DNA of 64,000 nt from Cytobacillus stercorigallinarum (GCF_014836495.1 NZ_JACSQT010000001.1:248001-312000); one strand, 5' to 3'; positions 50,138 through 59,520 are shown, counted from the stretch's first letter. Notes: generated from the sequence alone by a model not told the origin. Program-made: numbers and translations.

Positions 50138-50611
50138 ATGTATTTGCGGCAATCCGCTGCCCTTTTACCAGCTGGAGAAGCCGGAGGGATGCTAGATGAT
50201 GTCGTACACTGGCTAGCTGATTATTATGAAAAACAAACTCAACTAAAAAACAAGTTTTTTTCAGCATTGACCTATCCTATTGTTGTCAGTGTCATTGCTA
50301 CTTTTGTGTGCTGTTTTTAATGTACAGTGGACCCAAGATTTGTTCAAATGTTCGCCAGTTTCAACGCAGAACTTCCAGCCATTACGATATTTATCGTATG
50401 CCTTACGATGAATTGGTATATGATTCTCCTATTCTTGTTCATGCTTGTGCTCGCGATTTTGCTATTTCGTGATAATAAACTAATCAAAGATTGTACAGAC
50501 TGGCTATTGTTACGTACCCCTTTTATCGTAAGTAAGCTAATTATTAATAGGGTTGCCGTTTGTGAAAGAAGTGTTTCCTTTTTATTTTGTCGAATATTAT
50601 CTACCATTTAG
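50138..50611 (+). pseudogene. pilC: Remnant of pilC, type IV pilus platform membrane protein
   Basis: The frame reads PAGEAGGMLDDVVHWLADYY, then LKNKFFSALTYPIVVSVIAT, then an in-frame TAA (50318-50320). It continues in the same frame with PRFVQMFASFNAELPAITIF, a hydrophobic segment and DWLLLRTPFIVSKLII, then loses homology. This is the second GspF/PilC repeat. The N-terminal half and the very end are missing. A single nonsense codon and two deletions make it a pseudogene. Confidence 0.87.
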
Positions 50612-50700
50612 AGGGAAAATATCTATTGATTTAACAGAAAAATAGTATAATATAACTAGTGATGTATACCTGATTTTGGATAAAAAAGATAGAATAACAG

Positions 50701-51115
50701 ATGAACATGTTGAAACAAAGAAATAACAGTGTAAAAATGAACGAGGACTCACGCTCGTAGAACGACTAGCCCGCGTTGTCATCCTCGGCATATTAGCAAC
50801 CATTGCTGTGTGAGAGTATAGGAGGGTTCATTGATAATAGAAAAAGGATACCCATGTTGCTAATGCAAGGCAGATGTTTAGTTCGGCTAGTTGATGATTA
50901 CATCTGAGAATGTTATTCAAGAAAAACAATATAGCTGAAGTTGGTTAGTTAAAAAAATGGAAGATCTAAAGAAGAAAACTAAAAATTCAGCAGATTCTTA
51001 TGTTGAAGTTGAAAAAGAGAAAAGCAATATCACATACAAAGTTTTCTTAATAAAAGGTGAAAGATTAGTTTTTAACGGAAATAATGAAGCCGTACTTATC
51101 TTAAGAAAGTGTTAA
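50701..51115 (+). pseudogene. Type IV pilin (major pilin-like) pseudogene
   Basis: From the ATG at 50701 a short leader ends in an A-run (near 50733) where one missing base breaks the frame. In the next frame comes the prepilin signature NERGLTLVERLARVVILGIL, with Gly(-1), Glu5 and the hydrophobic helix, then a TGA. Later blocks (KKDTHVANARQMFSSAS, then SADSYVEVEKEKSNITYKVF and NGNNEAVLIL ending in TAA at 51113-51115) resemble the pilin globular domain. At least three disruptions are present. Confidence 0.83.
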
Positions 51116-51140
51116 GGAAAAAAGTTAGGAGGTCAATCCC

Positions 51141-51887
51141 ATTTTACTACTAATCTACTTATTTATTACGGGCCTCATCCTCGGCTCCTTCTACAATGTT
51201 GTCGGTTTGAGGGTACCAGTGAAAAAATCGATTGTAAAACCGCGGTCAGCTTGTCCTAACTGCGGCCATACCTTGCAAGCCATTGAACTTATACCTGTGT
51301 TATCTTATGTAATTCAGGGTGGGAAATGTCGTCAATGTGGTGCGAGAATCTCGCCATTATATCCTATCGTTGAACTGTTAACAGGGCTGTTATTTGTGCT
51401 TGCACTTGTCACATTAGGTTGGACGCCAGAGCTTTTATTTGCTCTCACGTTGATTTCTTTATTTATGATTATTTTCGTTTCGGATATTCAATATATGTTA
51501 ATACCGGATCGTATTTTGCTTAGTTTTGCAGTCATTTTTCTAATAGAACGATTGATTTGGCCACTTTCACCTTGGTGGGATAGTTTGGTTGGTTGCGCTA
51601 TTGGCTTCTTTTTGCTTCTTGCCATTGCTGTTGTGAGTAATGGTGGGATGGGCGGCGGTGATATTAAGCTGTTTGCGTTATTAGGGTTTGCACTTGGAGC
51701 AAAGCTTGTCTTGTTCACCTTTTTCCTTGCAACGATTTACGGCGCTGTTTTCGGTTTACTAGCTATGCTAGTTGGCAAAGTCAAACGAGGCAACCCCATC
51801 CCCTTTGGCCCTTTTATTGCAGCAGGAGCGCTATCTGCTTACTTTTTTGCTGAAGAAATATGGCTGTATTATTTACAAATCTTCTAG
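51141..51887 (+). CDS. comC: Prepilin leader peptidase / N-methyltransferase, with ATT as apparent start codon
   Basis: The open frame carries an N-terminal membrane helix (ILLLIYLFITGLILGSFYN), a four-cysteine zinc site (CPNCGH and CRQCGA), and the two catalytic aspartates of the aspartic prepilin peptidases (SDIQYMLIPD and GGGDIKLFALLG) among several membrane helices. From ATT 51141 it is 248 residues, the length of B. subtilis ComC, which lies at the same place. No ATG, GTG or TTG occurs between the upstream stop (51126-51128) and TTG 51207, which would delete the first helix. AGGAGG (51127-51132) lies exactly eight bases before the ATT. Either ATT initiates poorly, or the gene has just lost its start. 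It would process ComGC-type pilins. Confidence 0.85.
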   Translation: MLLLIYLFITGLILGSFYNVVGLRVPVKKSIVKPRSACPNCGHTLQAIELIPVLSYVIQGGKCRQCGARISPLYPIVELLTGLLFVLALVTLGWTPELLFALTLISLFMIIFVSDIQYMLIPDRILLSFAVIFLIERLIWPLSPWWDSLVGCAIGFFLLLAIAVVSNGGMGGGDIKLFALLGFALGAKLVLFTFFLATIYGAVFGLLAMLVGKVKRGNPIPFGPFIAAGALSAYFFAEEIWLYYLQIF

Positions 51888-51986
51888 TTTTGACAAAGTG
51901 GTTTAATTGCTGGCTTGATCTTTCCTAAGAAAAAGCGTTTGTGATGCGAAGTAAGCAAACTGATGTTTCTCTAAAACTAACAATAA

Positions 51987-52435
51987 AACGGTATCATTGA
52001 AGATGAAGCGGCAAAGGTTAATAACATTCAGCTTACGCAAATGGCAATTAATGTTGAAAGAGTTAAACCGGATGAAGCGGCAAATAGTGAAACAATCAAT
52101 GATATTTCGACAGCATCAGAGGAAGGTATTGTTGAAGTAAAGTGGCCAAATAGATTAGAAAAGACCGTCATTAGCATACACTTGCAATCTTAAAGCTATG
52201 AGGGTTGGCTTTTATACACAGAGGAATTTCAGCATTTAGATCGGTATACAGCCATTGAATCAATCGAGATCGTTCAGGTGAAGGATGGCATAAGGGATTA
52301 CATATGATTGTATTAGTTAAACATTTCCCTACCGCTATTGATGTAAAAGAGAATAATCCTAAAATTGTCAATGGCCAAGCTGCTGGCAAGTCTTATTCTG
52401 TCTTAGACAAAGTTTTTATCCATGATGGAATTTGA
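51987..52435 (+). pseudogene. Remnant of a PilO-like pilus assembly protein
   Basis: One frame reads EDEAAKVNNIQLTQMAINVE, then VEVKWPNRLEKTVISIHLQS, stops at TAA (52191-52193), and continues in frame with SYEGWLLYTEEFQHLDRYTA to a TGA. A shifted frame then gives VLVKHFPTAIDVKENNPKIV, then KSYSVLDK, ending at 52433-52435. The pattern fits the C-terminal half of PilO-like proteins of Gram-positive pilus operons. The identification is moderate; pilM and pilN between comC and this piece are missing. Confidence 0.55.
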
Positions 52436-52448
52436 CGAAATCATTCTG

Positions 52449-52483
52449 TAACAAGACGACAAAAGTCTTGTTATTTTTTTTTT
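52449..52483 (+). terminator. Rho-independent terminator at the end of the former pil operon
   Basis: A perfect 9-bp stem TAACAAGAC / GTCTTGTTA is followed by a ten-T run (52474-52483). It sits 14 bases after the pilO-like remnant and shields spoIIB. Confidence 0.9.
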
Positions 52484-52543
52484 CTCCTATGATAAAGTGA
52501 TGAAAATAATAGTAAAAGGCAAGAGGGAGGGAAGTGGACAAAG

Positions 52544-53488
52544 ATGGACAAGCATAACGGAAAGGCGAGAACAATCACGATAAAATTAAATCAAGACGGT
52601 CAACCGAAGCATAAAGGAGAAGGTGTAAAAGAGCAAGCGGCCACAAAAGAAAATGAAGTGGAGGATCAATTTGATTGGATTTTACCAAGTGGAGAAGAAG
52701 AAGTAGATTGGGAGAAAGAATTAGCAGAAAGAGAAAAAGTGAAGAAAAAGAATAACAAATCTAGTAAAAGCCTAGCTAAGAAAAAGAAAAGTAGTTTTAA
52801 ACAAATGAAATATCAATTAAATCCGTCGATGTTTTTTACCATTCTGTTTGCCGTTGTTGTCGGAACGGGATTTGGGTTGGTTATGTTAAATGTTCTCGAT
52901 AAAGGGGAAACGGCAGAGGGGGGCGCCGCAAGTTCACAAGTAGGTGCATCAGGAGAAGGAATAGTTGGTAGTGAGACGGCAGAATTACCTGCTTTAGATA
53001 CGTTTATCGTCCAAGGAGGCGTTTTTACTACCAAGGATAGTGCAGAGGGGATCGCTGCTTCGTATAAGGAGAAAGGTATTCCTACATTTATCCACGAGAA
53101 TCAAGAACAATATACCCTTATCATTGGCGTTGCAGCTACAAGTGAAGCGGCTAAGGCTATGAGTGCCCAATTAGAAGGTCAAGGTGCAGAAGTGTTTGCT
53201 AAAGAGTATATGATTGATGGTGCTAAGGTAGAAGGTTTAACTGCAGAAGAAAAGAAAATCCTAGAGCTCTCACCTCAAGTGTATCGATTATTGACAAGTG
53301 AAGCGTCCGCTGAACAAATTAATACGTATTCAAGTACGTTAAATGAGATGAATCAAGGGCTGAACCATGAAGATTTAATTGCATTAAAGGATAAAATGCT
53401 TACTGCTCTAAAAGCTCATAATGGAGAGGACGCTCAACAAGCAGTCTTAAATTTCCTACAATCATATACGGTCATCGTTCAAACTTAA
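52544..53488 (+). CDS. spoIIB: SpoIIB, engulfment / septal wall protein with SPOR domain
   Basis: The 314-residue bitopic protein has a basic, charged cytoplasmic N-terminus (about 1-90), one membrane helix (about 96-118, TILFAVVVGTGFGLVMLNVL), a flexible linker, and a SPOR peptidoglycan-binding domain (about 147-225: FIVQGGVFTTKDSAEGIA, YTLIIGVAATSEAAKAM). SpoIIB helps localise SpoIIDMP to the sporulation septum. The position between comC and maf is as in B. subtilis. AGAGGGAGGG precedes the ATG. Confidence 0.9.
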   Translation: MDKHNGKARTITIKLNQDGQPKHKGEGVKEQAATKENEVEDQFDWILPSGEEEVDWEKELAEREKVKKKNNKSSKSLAKKKKSSFKQMKYQLNPSMFFTILFAVVVGTGFGLVMLNVLDKGETAEGGAASSQVGASGEGIVGSETAELPALDTFIVQGGVFTTKDSAEGIAASYKEKGIPTFIHENQEQYTLIIGVAATSEAAKAMSAQLEGQGAEVFAKEYMIDGAKVEGLTAEEKKILELSPQVYRLLTSEASAEQINTYSSTLNEMNQGLNHEDLIALKDKMLTALKAHNGEDAQQAVLNFLQSYTVIVQT

Positions 53489-53593
53489 AAGTTTCTTAGT
53501 ATATTATTTTCTGGGGAATAATTTTATTTCTAATGAATCTGTGAGACTTTACTTTACTTCCTATATTTATTTTTTTATGAAGTTTAGCTCTCT

Positions 53594-53624
53594 TTAGCTC
53601 GATTTTTTTTCGGGCTATTTTTTG
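53594..53624 (+). terminator. Possible terminator after spoIIB
   Basis: TAGCTC pairs with GGGCTA (one G-U) around a T-rich loop and is followed by TTTTTT. It is about 105 bases after the stop. Confidence 0.45.
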
Positions 53625-53735
53625 TTTTAAAATTAAGGATAAAAATGAGGGTTTTAAATTGTTAAAAGCTGTTTTGTTTGATACGATAAAAGGGTATCTC
53701 CCAATTTGAAATGCGATGAAAGTAAGGTGAAACAC

Positions 53736-54326
53736 ATGCAAACACAAACCCTCATACTCGCTTCCACTTCCCCTCGTAGAAAGCAACTACTTGAACAAAT
53801 GAATTTATCTTTCAAAGTAAAAGGCAGTCATGTTGATGAACGGTATGATGCCAATTTAAAGCCAGATGAAATTGTACAAACATTGGCGGAACGAAAAGCG
53901 AGAGCCGTCTACAATAACGAGTGTGATACTTTTGTAATCGGCTCAGATACGGTTGTTGTCCATAAAGGTGAAGTTCTTGGCAAACCGATAGATGAAGAGG
54001 AAGCGTATCTTATGCTTAAGAATCTATCGAACGGTACACATGAAGTGTACACAGGTGTAGCAATATTAACAGCAAATAAAATCACTCGTTTTTCTGTTGT
54101 TACTAAAGTTGAATTTTGGTCATTATCTGAAGAAGAAATCTATGCCTATATCCAAACGGGTGAGCCTTTTGATAAAGCGGGAGCCTATGGTATCCAAGGA
54201 ATTGGGGCAGCACTTGTTAAACAAATTCATGGAGACTATTTTGCTGTAATGGGATTACCTATATCACAAACGATTAGAGAGTTGCGCAAAATAGGCTATT
54301 CACTTCCTCACCATTTGTTTGGATAA
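53736..54326 (+). CDS. maf: Maf, nucleotide pyrophosphatase / septum formation inhibitor
   Basis: This 196-residue ITPase-fold enzyme hydrolyses dTTP/UTP-type or modified nucleotides and inhibits septation when overproduced. The signature LASTSPRRKQLL is at residues 7-18, and GSDTVVVHKGEVLGKP lies near 69. The ATG at 53736 follows AAGGTGA; the ATG at 53706 would add ten residues without family support. Confidence 0.95.
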   Translation: MQTQTLILASTSPRRKQLLEQMNLSFKVKGSHVDERYDANLKPDEIVQTLAERKARAVYNNECDTFVIGSDTVVVHKGEVLGKPIDEEEAYLMLKNLSNGTHEVYTGVAILTANKITRFSVVTKVEFWSLSEEEIYAYIQTGEPFDKAGAYGIQGIGAALVKQIHGDYFAVMGLPISQTIRELRKIGYSLPHHLFG

Positions 54327-54345
54327 ATGAAAAAGGAGGAAAGGG

Positions 54346-55035
54346 ATGGATACGGAAAGCTTAATGATTAAAGACTTCCCACAAGATGAAAGGCCGAGGG
54401 AAAGGTTAATGCAAAGTGGGCCAGAGAGCTTATCCAATCATGAACTAATCGCTATTTTATTGCGGACAGGGACAAAAGATGAATCCGTTTTGCAGCTGTC
54501 CAATCGCTTACTAACAAAGTTTGATGGATTGCGTTTATTAAAAGATGCTTCCCTTAGCGAAATTACCGAAGTGAAAGGTATTGGCCAGGCAAAAGCCATT
54601 CAAATCATGGCAGCTGTAGAAATTGGCAGAAGAATGACTAATTTAACCTTCGATGAAAGATACAGCATTCGTTCACCAGAGGATGCTGCAAATTACGTAA
54701 TGAACGAAATGCGTTTTCTATCTCAGGAACACTTCGTCTGTCTTTATTTAAACACTAAGAACCAAGTTTTAAGCAAGCAAACCATATTTATTGGGAGCTT
54801 AAATGCCTCTATTGTTCACCCACGAGAAGTGTATAAAGAAGCTTTCAGACAGTCTGCCGCCTCGATTATTTGTCTGCATAATCACCCCTCTGGCGATCCG
54901 ACTCCAAGTAGAGAAGATATTGATGTGACGAAAAGACTAACTGAATGTGGTAAAATAATTGGGATAGATATTCTCGATCATATTATCATTGGTGAAAAGA
55001 AATTTGTCAGTTTAAAGGAAAAAGGTTATATCTAG
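54346..55035 (+). CDS. radC: RadC family JAMM/MPN+ protein
   Basis: The 229-residue protein has an N-terminal helix-hairpin-helix region (LSEITEVKGIGQAKAIQI near residue 65) and a JAMM metalloprotease-like site HNHPSGDPTPSREDID at about 178-193. The biochemical role is unknown; the former DNA-repair assignment has been withdrawn for E. coli. It lies 19 bases after maf with AAAGGAGGAAAGG. Confidence 0.95.
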   Translation: MDTESLMIKDFPQDERPRERLMQSGPESLSNHELIAILLRTGTKDESVLQLSNRLLTKFDGLRLLKDASLSEITEVKGIGQAKAIQIMAAVEIGRRMTNLTFDERYSIRSPEDAANYVMNEMRFLSQEHFVCLYLNTKNQVLSKQTIFIGSLNASIVHPREVYKEAFRQSAASIICLHNHPSGDPTPSREDIDVTKRLTECGKIIGIDILDHIIIGEKKFVSLKEKGYI

Positions 55036-55198
55036 CACTATGTTTTTATTTGACGATACGATATAATATTGTTTATGATTTTTTAGGGGAAGTATAGTAT
55101 TTTACCTATCATCTTTTTAAGAATGAGGGACTGTCAGATGCCCTATAAAATATACCTTATTTTAAAAATTGTATAGTATCAGAAAGGGAGATACAGGA

Positions 55199-56221
55199 AT
55201 GTTTGGATTTGGTACAAAAGACCTTGGGATAGATTTAGGAACAGCAAATACACTAGTGTATGTAAAAGGTAAAGGAATCGTTGTTAGAGAGCCATCGGTC
55301 GTGGCACTTCAAACTGATACAAAACATATTGTTGCCGTTGGGAATGACGCTAAAAATATGATTGGTCGTACACCGGGAAATATCGTGGCATTAAGACCAA
55401 TGAAAGATGGCGTAATCGCTGATTATGATACAACAGCAACAATGATGAAATATTATATGAAACAAGCGAATAAAAATAAGGGCATTTTTTCAGGTAAACC
55501 GAATGTTATGGTCTGTGTACCATCCGGCATTACTGCAGTAGAAGAAAGAGCTGTCGTCGATGCGACTAGACAAGCTGGTGCAAAGGATGCATTTACCATT
55601 GAAGAACCATTTGCAGCAGCAATTGGTGCGAATTTACCTGTATGGGAGCCGACAGGAAGTATGGTTGTGGATATTGGTGGCGGTACAACTGAAGTGGCTA
55701 TTATTTCTTTAGGAGGAATTGTTACTAGCCAATCGATCCGCATCGCTGGGGATGAAATGGATGATGCAGTCATTAATTATATTCGTAAAAATTATAATTT
55801 AATGATTGGTGATCGAACTGCAGAAATGATTAAATTAGAAATTGGTTCTGCTAGCGAAGCGGAAGGTGTAGACAATCTTGAAATCCGTGGACGTGATCTT
55901 TTAACTGGGTTACCAAAAACAATTGAGATTACAGGTGATGAAATTTCAAAAGCATTAAAAGATACGGTATACTCTATTGTTGATGCAGTTAAAGTAACAT
56001 TAGAAAAAACACCACCGGAGTTAGCAGCAGATATTATGGACCGTGGAATTGTTTTAACAGGTGGAGGAGCGTTGTTACGCAATTTGGATAAAGTCATTAG
56101 TGAAGAAACCAAAATGCCTGTCCTTATTGCTGAAAACCCACTGGATTGTGTGGCAATTGGAACTGGAAAAGCGTTAGATCATATTCATTTATTTAAAAAT
56201 AAATCTAAAGACTCTCGTTAA
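55199..56221 (+). CDS. mreB: Rod shape-determining protein MreB (actin homologue)
   Basis: The 340-residue actin-fold ATPase has phosphate-1 [15 protein letters not shown] at residue 7, phosphate-2 [18 protein letters not shown] near 157 and the adenosine motif [13 protein letters not shown] near 282. It polymerises under the membrane and guides side-wall synthesis. The ATG at 55199 follows AGAAAGGGAG; the ATG at 55169 gives an unusual extension and is rejected. Confidence 0.97.
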   Translation: MFGFGTKDLGIDLGTANTLVYVKGKGIVVREPSVVALQTDTKHIVAVGNDAKNMIGRTPGNIVALRPMKDGVIADYDTTATMMKYYMKQANKNKGIFSGKPNVMVCVPSGITAVEERAVVDATRQAGAKDAFTIEEPFAAAIGANLPVWEPTGSMVVDIGGGTTEVAIISLGGIVTSQSIRIAGDEMDDAVINYIRKNYNLMIGDRTAEMIKLEIGSASEAEGVDNLEIRGRDLLTGLPKTIEITGDEISKALKDTVYSIVDAVKVTLEKTPPELAADIMDRGIVLTGGGALLRNLDKVISEETKMPVLIAENPLDCVAIGTGKALDHIHLFKNKSKDSR

Positions 56222-56321
56222 GAATAGTGACCTACAGGAAAATTCGGCATTAGTGGCTGCCATTAATGCCCTGTTTTTCAAGTTTATTAATGCATAAAAT
56301 ATAACAATCGAGGTGTTTAGC

Positions 56322-57218
56322 ATGCCACAGTTCTTTCTGAATAAACGCCTGATTATTTTGCTTGTAAGTATCATTATTCTCGTATCGTTGATAGGCTTTT
56401 CTTTAAGAGAAAGAGATAGTGTTACATGGCCAGAACAGTTTTTAAAAGATATGACGGGATGGGCGCAAAATATTGTTGCCGGTCCAACACAGTACATTGC
56501 TGGTTTCTTTGAAAATGTTCAAGACTTGCAAAATACATATGAAGAAAATAAAGAACTGAAATCTAGATTAGATAAACTAGCATTTTTAGAAGCAGAGGTG
56601 CAATTGTTAGAAAAGGATAATGCTGAGCTTCGTGAAATACTAGAAAAAGAAGATAGTTTAACCGACTATGAACCTATACAGGCTACAGTAATTGGTAGAA
56701 ACCCTTTAAGGTGGGAAGAAAAGCTTACCCTTAATAAAGGAACAAGAGACGGTATCGAGGCAAATATGGCGGTTATTACAGCCAATGGACTGATTGGTAA
56801 GGTGAAAAGTGCACAAACCTTCACGTCCACGATTCAGCTGGTAAGTTCTAAAGATCCAACGAACCGTATTTCAGCTGTTGTGCAAAATGGTGAGAAAAAA
56901 GAAGAAACGTTTGGTTTAATTGAAGGGTACGATGAAAAAACAAAACGTTTGCTTATGACGAAGATCCCTTATGATGCAAAAGTGGAAAAAGAGCAAATGG
57001 TAGTAACATCTGGTTATGGTGGAGTATTCCCTAAAGGCCTGCCAATTGGAAAAGTTGTTGAGGTTACACCTGCGGAATATGGCCTTACACAAACTGCTTA
57101 TATTGAGCCGAATGCAGACCTATATGACATTCAACATGTGATGGTAACAAAACTTAACAGCATTAATCCAGAGATTCAAAAAGAGCTTGAAGAATTAAAT
57201 GAGGAGGAAGAAAGTTGA
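56322..57218 (+). CDS. mreC: Rod shape-determining protein MreC
   Basis: The 298-residue bitopic protein has a membrane helix at about 9-26 (LIILLVSIIILVSLIGF), a coiled coil at about 65-110, and the two beta-barrel domains of MreC (GLIGKVKSAQTFTSTIQLVS, TSGYGGVFPKGLPIGKV). The ATG at 56322 follows CGAGGTG; the GTG at 56313 is part of that site. The stop overlaps mreD. Confidence 0.95.
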   Translation: MPQFFLNKRLIILLVSIIILVSLIGFSLRERDSVTWPEQFLKDMTGWAQNIVAGPTQYIAGFFENVQDLQNTYEENKELKSRLDKLAFLEAEVQLLEKDNAELREILEKEDSLTDYEPIQATVIGRNPLRWEEKLTLNKGTRDGIEANMAVITANGLIGKVKSAQTFTSTIQLVSSKDPTNRISAVVQNGEKKEETFGLIEGYDEKTKRLLMTKIPYDAKVEKEQMVVTSGYGGVFPKGLPIGKVVEVTPAEYGLTQTAYIEPNADLYDIQHVMVTKLNSINPEIQKELEELNEEEES

Positions 57219-57733
57219 GAAAATATCTTCTCCCTCTCTTATTTATCTTCTTATTCGTCATAGAAAGTACATTTGCGCTTATGGTTGCTCCAACAGAGAT
57301 GTTTGCAAATGAGAGATGGTTTATCCCTCATTTTTTACTTGGAGCAATTATGCTTTTAGTCATTTTTGGCTCGAAAAAGCTAGGTTTACTTTATGCTTTT
57401 ATATTTGGTTTGCTGTTTGATATTGTTTATACTGAAATTATCGGTATTAACTTATTTTTATTCCCAGTTGTTACGTATATTGTGTATCAATTAATGAAGA
57501 TCTTACAGAATAATCTTATTGTGACGACAATCATTACACTTTTTGGTGTGGCATTAATGGAGCTAGGATCTTATGGGGTCAACTTTATTATTAGTATTAC
57601 AACAATGGGATTCTCGGATTTCATTTTTTCGAGATTCATTCCAACACTTATATTGAATCTTATTTTTATCATTATAGTCATTTTCCCATTGAAGAAATAT
57701 TTTGAAAGATATGTGGAACGACTATCATTATAA
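57215..57733 (+). CDS. mreD: Rod shape-determining protein MreD
   Basis: The 172-residue protein has about five to six transmembrane helices and the MreD-type segment GLLFDIVYTEIIGINLFLFP near residue 67. It starts with TTG at 57215, overlapping the mreC stop, with GAGGAGGAAG upstream. MreC and MreD link MreB filaments to the cell-wall synthases. Confidence 0.94.
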   Translation: MRKYLLPLLFIFLFVIESTFALMVAPTEMFANERWFIPHFLLGAIMLLVIFGSKKLGLLYAFIFGLLFDIVYTEIIGINLFLFPVVTYIVYQLMKILQNNLIVTTIITLFGVALMELGSYGVNFIISITTMGFSDFIFSRFIPTLILNLIFIIIVIFPLKKYFERYVERLSL

Positions 57734-57805
57734 TGTTAGATGTGTTCTAGCAACAAGGAAGAAAAAAGCAGAAATAAAGTTGAATGACTGTTTGCAGGCA
57801 ACTTT

Positions 57806-57830
57806 AGAAACCGGTTATCCGGTTTCTTTT
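57806..57830 (+). terminator. Rho-independent terminator after mreD
   Basis: A perfect 9-bp stem AGAAACCGG / CCGGTTTCT with a four-base loop, followed by TTT. It separates mreBCD from minCD. Confidence 0.82.
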
Positions 57831-57995
57831 GCCATATAATTATTCTTTTCATCCAGAGTGAAGATTGAGTTTGCAAGAAAAAAGGATTTTGCAAACTGAT
57901 GTCGAATTTATTCCTACAATATGTATTGAGAATCAGAATGAGGCGAGCATACAGAATGGATCTGTTCTTGTCTTTCTTGAGGTGAACATCTTGAA

Positions 57996-58673
57996 ATGAA
58001 TAAAAGACAAAATGTAACGATGAAGGGCACGAAGGATGGGATTACACTCCATCTTGATGATGCATGCTCTTATGCGGAACTTAAAAAAGAATTAAATCAT
58101 AAATTAATAGAGAGTAGTAAAAGTCAAGAGAATAAATTGATCTCTGTCCTTGTACATACAGGTAATCGCTATTTAACTTCTTCTCAAGAGGAAGAGATAA
58201 AAGAGTTAATCAGACAAAAGAAAAATCTTGTTGTGGAGTCTGTGCTTTCTAATGTTCTGACAAAGGATGAGGCTGAAAAGCAAAAGCAAGCAAACGAAAT
58301 CGTTTCTATTACAAAAATTGTTCGTTCAGGCCAAGTGATTGAAGTCCCGGGGGATTTATTACTCATTGGTGATGTTAACCCTGGAGGAACAGTAAGAGCT
58401 GGTGGCAATATTTTTATTATGGGTGAGCTAAAAGGAATTGCACATGCGGGTTTCTATGGTAACCATGAGGCTGTGATCTCAGCTTCTATTATGAGACCGA
58501 CACAGCTTCGTATTTGTGATAGCATCTCTCGTGCGCCTGATGAAAAACAAGATGAGAACAGTCGCGAAATGGAATGTGCTTATATGAATGAAGAGCGGAA
58601 AATCATTATCGACAGACTGCAAGTATTGGTACATGTAAGACCAAATATATCGAATTTGCAAGGGGGATTCTAG
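57996..58673 (+). CDS. minC: Septum site-determining protein MinC
   Basis: The 225-residue FtsZ-polymerisation inhibitor has an N-terminal FtsZ-interacting domain and a C-terminal beta-helix (about 108-215) with [20 protein letters not shown] and [20 protein letters not shown], the MinD-binding face. It is followed by minD after a single base. The ATG is preceded by TTGAGGTG. Confidence 0.96.
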   Translation: MNKRQNVTMKGTKDGITLHLDDACSYAELKKELNHKLIESSKSQENKLISVLVHTGNRYLTSSQEEEIKELIRQKKNLVVESVLSNVLTKDEAEKQKQANEIVSITKIVRSGQVIEVPGDLLLIGDVNPGGTVRAGGNIFIMGELKGIAHAGFYGNHEAVISASIMRPTQLRICDSISRAPDEKQDENSREMECAYMNEERKIIIDRLQVLVHVRPNISNLQGGF

Positions 58674-58674
58674 A

Positions 58675-59478
58675 GTGGGAGAAGCGATAGTCATTACATC
58701 CGGAAAAGGCGGCGTTGGTAAAACAACAACATCTGCAAATATTGGTACAGCATTAGCCCTGCAAGGAAAAAGAGTATGCCTTGTGGATACAGATATTGGG
58801 CTAAGAAATCTTGATGTTGTCATGGGCCTTGAAAACCGTATTATTTATGATTTAGTGGATGTAGTTAAGGGGCGTTGTAAGATGCAGCAAGCCCTTGTGA
58901 AGGATAAACGCTTTGATGATCTTCTTTATCTCCTGCCTGCGGCACAAACAAGTGATAAGAATGCGGTTGATCCGGACGAAATGAAAATACTAATTGACGA
59001 TTTAAAGCAGGACTTTGATTACATTATTATTGATTGTCCAGCTGGTATTGAACAAGGTTATCGAAATGCAGTTTCAGGAGCGACTAAAGCGATTGTTGTT
59101 ACAACACCAGAGGCAACAGCGGTTCGCGATGCCGATCGCATTATCGGCTTGTTAGAGCAAGAAGATCATATCGAACGTCCAAGGTTAGTTATTAATCGTA
59201 TTCGACCACAACTCATGAAAAACCGAGATACGATGGATATTGATGATATTACGAGACATCTCGATTTGGAGTTATTAGGAATTGTGGCGGATAACGATCA
59301 AGTAATTCGAGCAACCAATCAAGGAGAACCAATCGCAATGGATCCAAATAATATTGCCTCCATTGCTTATCGAAATATTGCCCGGAGAATTCTTGGCGAG
59401 TCTGTACCACTTCAACAACTTCAAGAAGAGAATACCGGTGTTTTTACAAAGATAAAGAACTTCTTCAAAGTAAAATAA
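58675..59478 (+). CDS. minD: Septum site-determining protein MinD (ATPase)
   Basis: The 267-residue ParA/MinD ATPase has the deviant Walker A GKGGVGKTT near residue 10, the VDTDIGLRNLD switch near 39, and a C-terminal amphipathic membrane-targeting helix (FTKIKNFFKVK). It recruits MinC to the membrane at poles and septa. The start is GTG at 58675 with AAGGGGG upstream. A terminator follows. Confidence 0.97.
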   Translation: MGEAIVITSGKGGVGKTTTSANIGTALALQGKRVCLVDTDIGLRNLDVVMGLENRIIYDLVDVVKGRCKMQQALVKDKRFDDLLYLLPAAQTSDKNAVDPDEMKILIDDLKQDFDYIIIDCPAGIEQGYRNAVSGATKAIVVTTPEATAVRDADRIIGLLEQEDHIERPRLVINRIRPQLMKNRDTMDIDDITRHLDLELLGIVADNDQVIRATNQGEPIAMDPNNIASIAYRNIARRILGESVPLQQLQEENTGVFTKIKNFFKVK

Positions 59479-59484
59479 AAATGG

Positions 59485-59520
59485 AAATCCTTAGTGAGCT
59501 GTTGTCGCTAAGGATTTTTT
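59485..59520 (+). terminator. Rho-independent terminator after minD
   Basis: AAATCCTTAGTG pairs with CGCTAAGGATTT (one G-U), followed by TTTT. Confidence 0.88.

Noticed and set aside
50344..50607. 87-residue minus-strand open frame
   Set aside because: It is antisense to the readable pilC remnant and has no ribosome-binding site or recognisable product.
50701..51115. Programmed frameshifting in the pilin gene
   Set aside because: Beyond the A-run there are further in-frame stops and another frame change, so a single programmed shift would not rescue the protein.
52171..52389. 72-residue minus-strand open frame
   Set aside because: It is antisense to the pilO-like remnant, where the plus strand gives more protein-like blocks.
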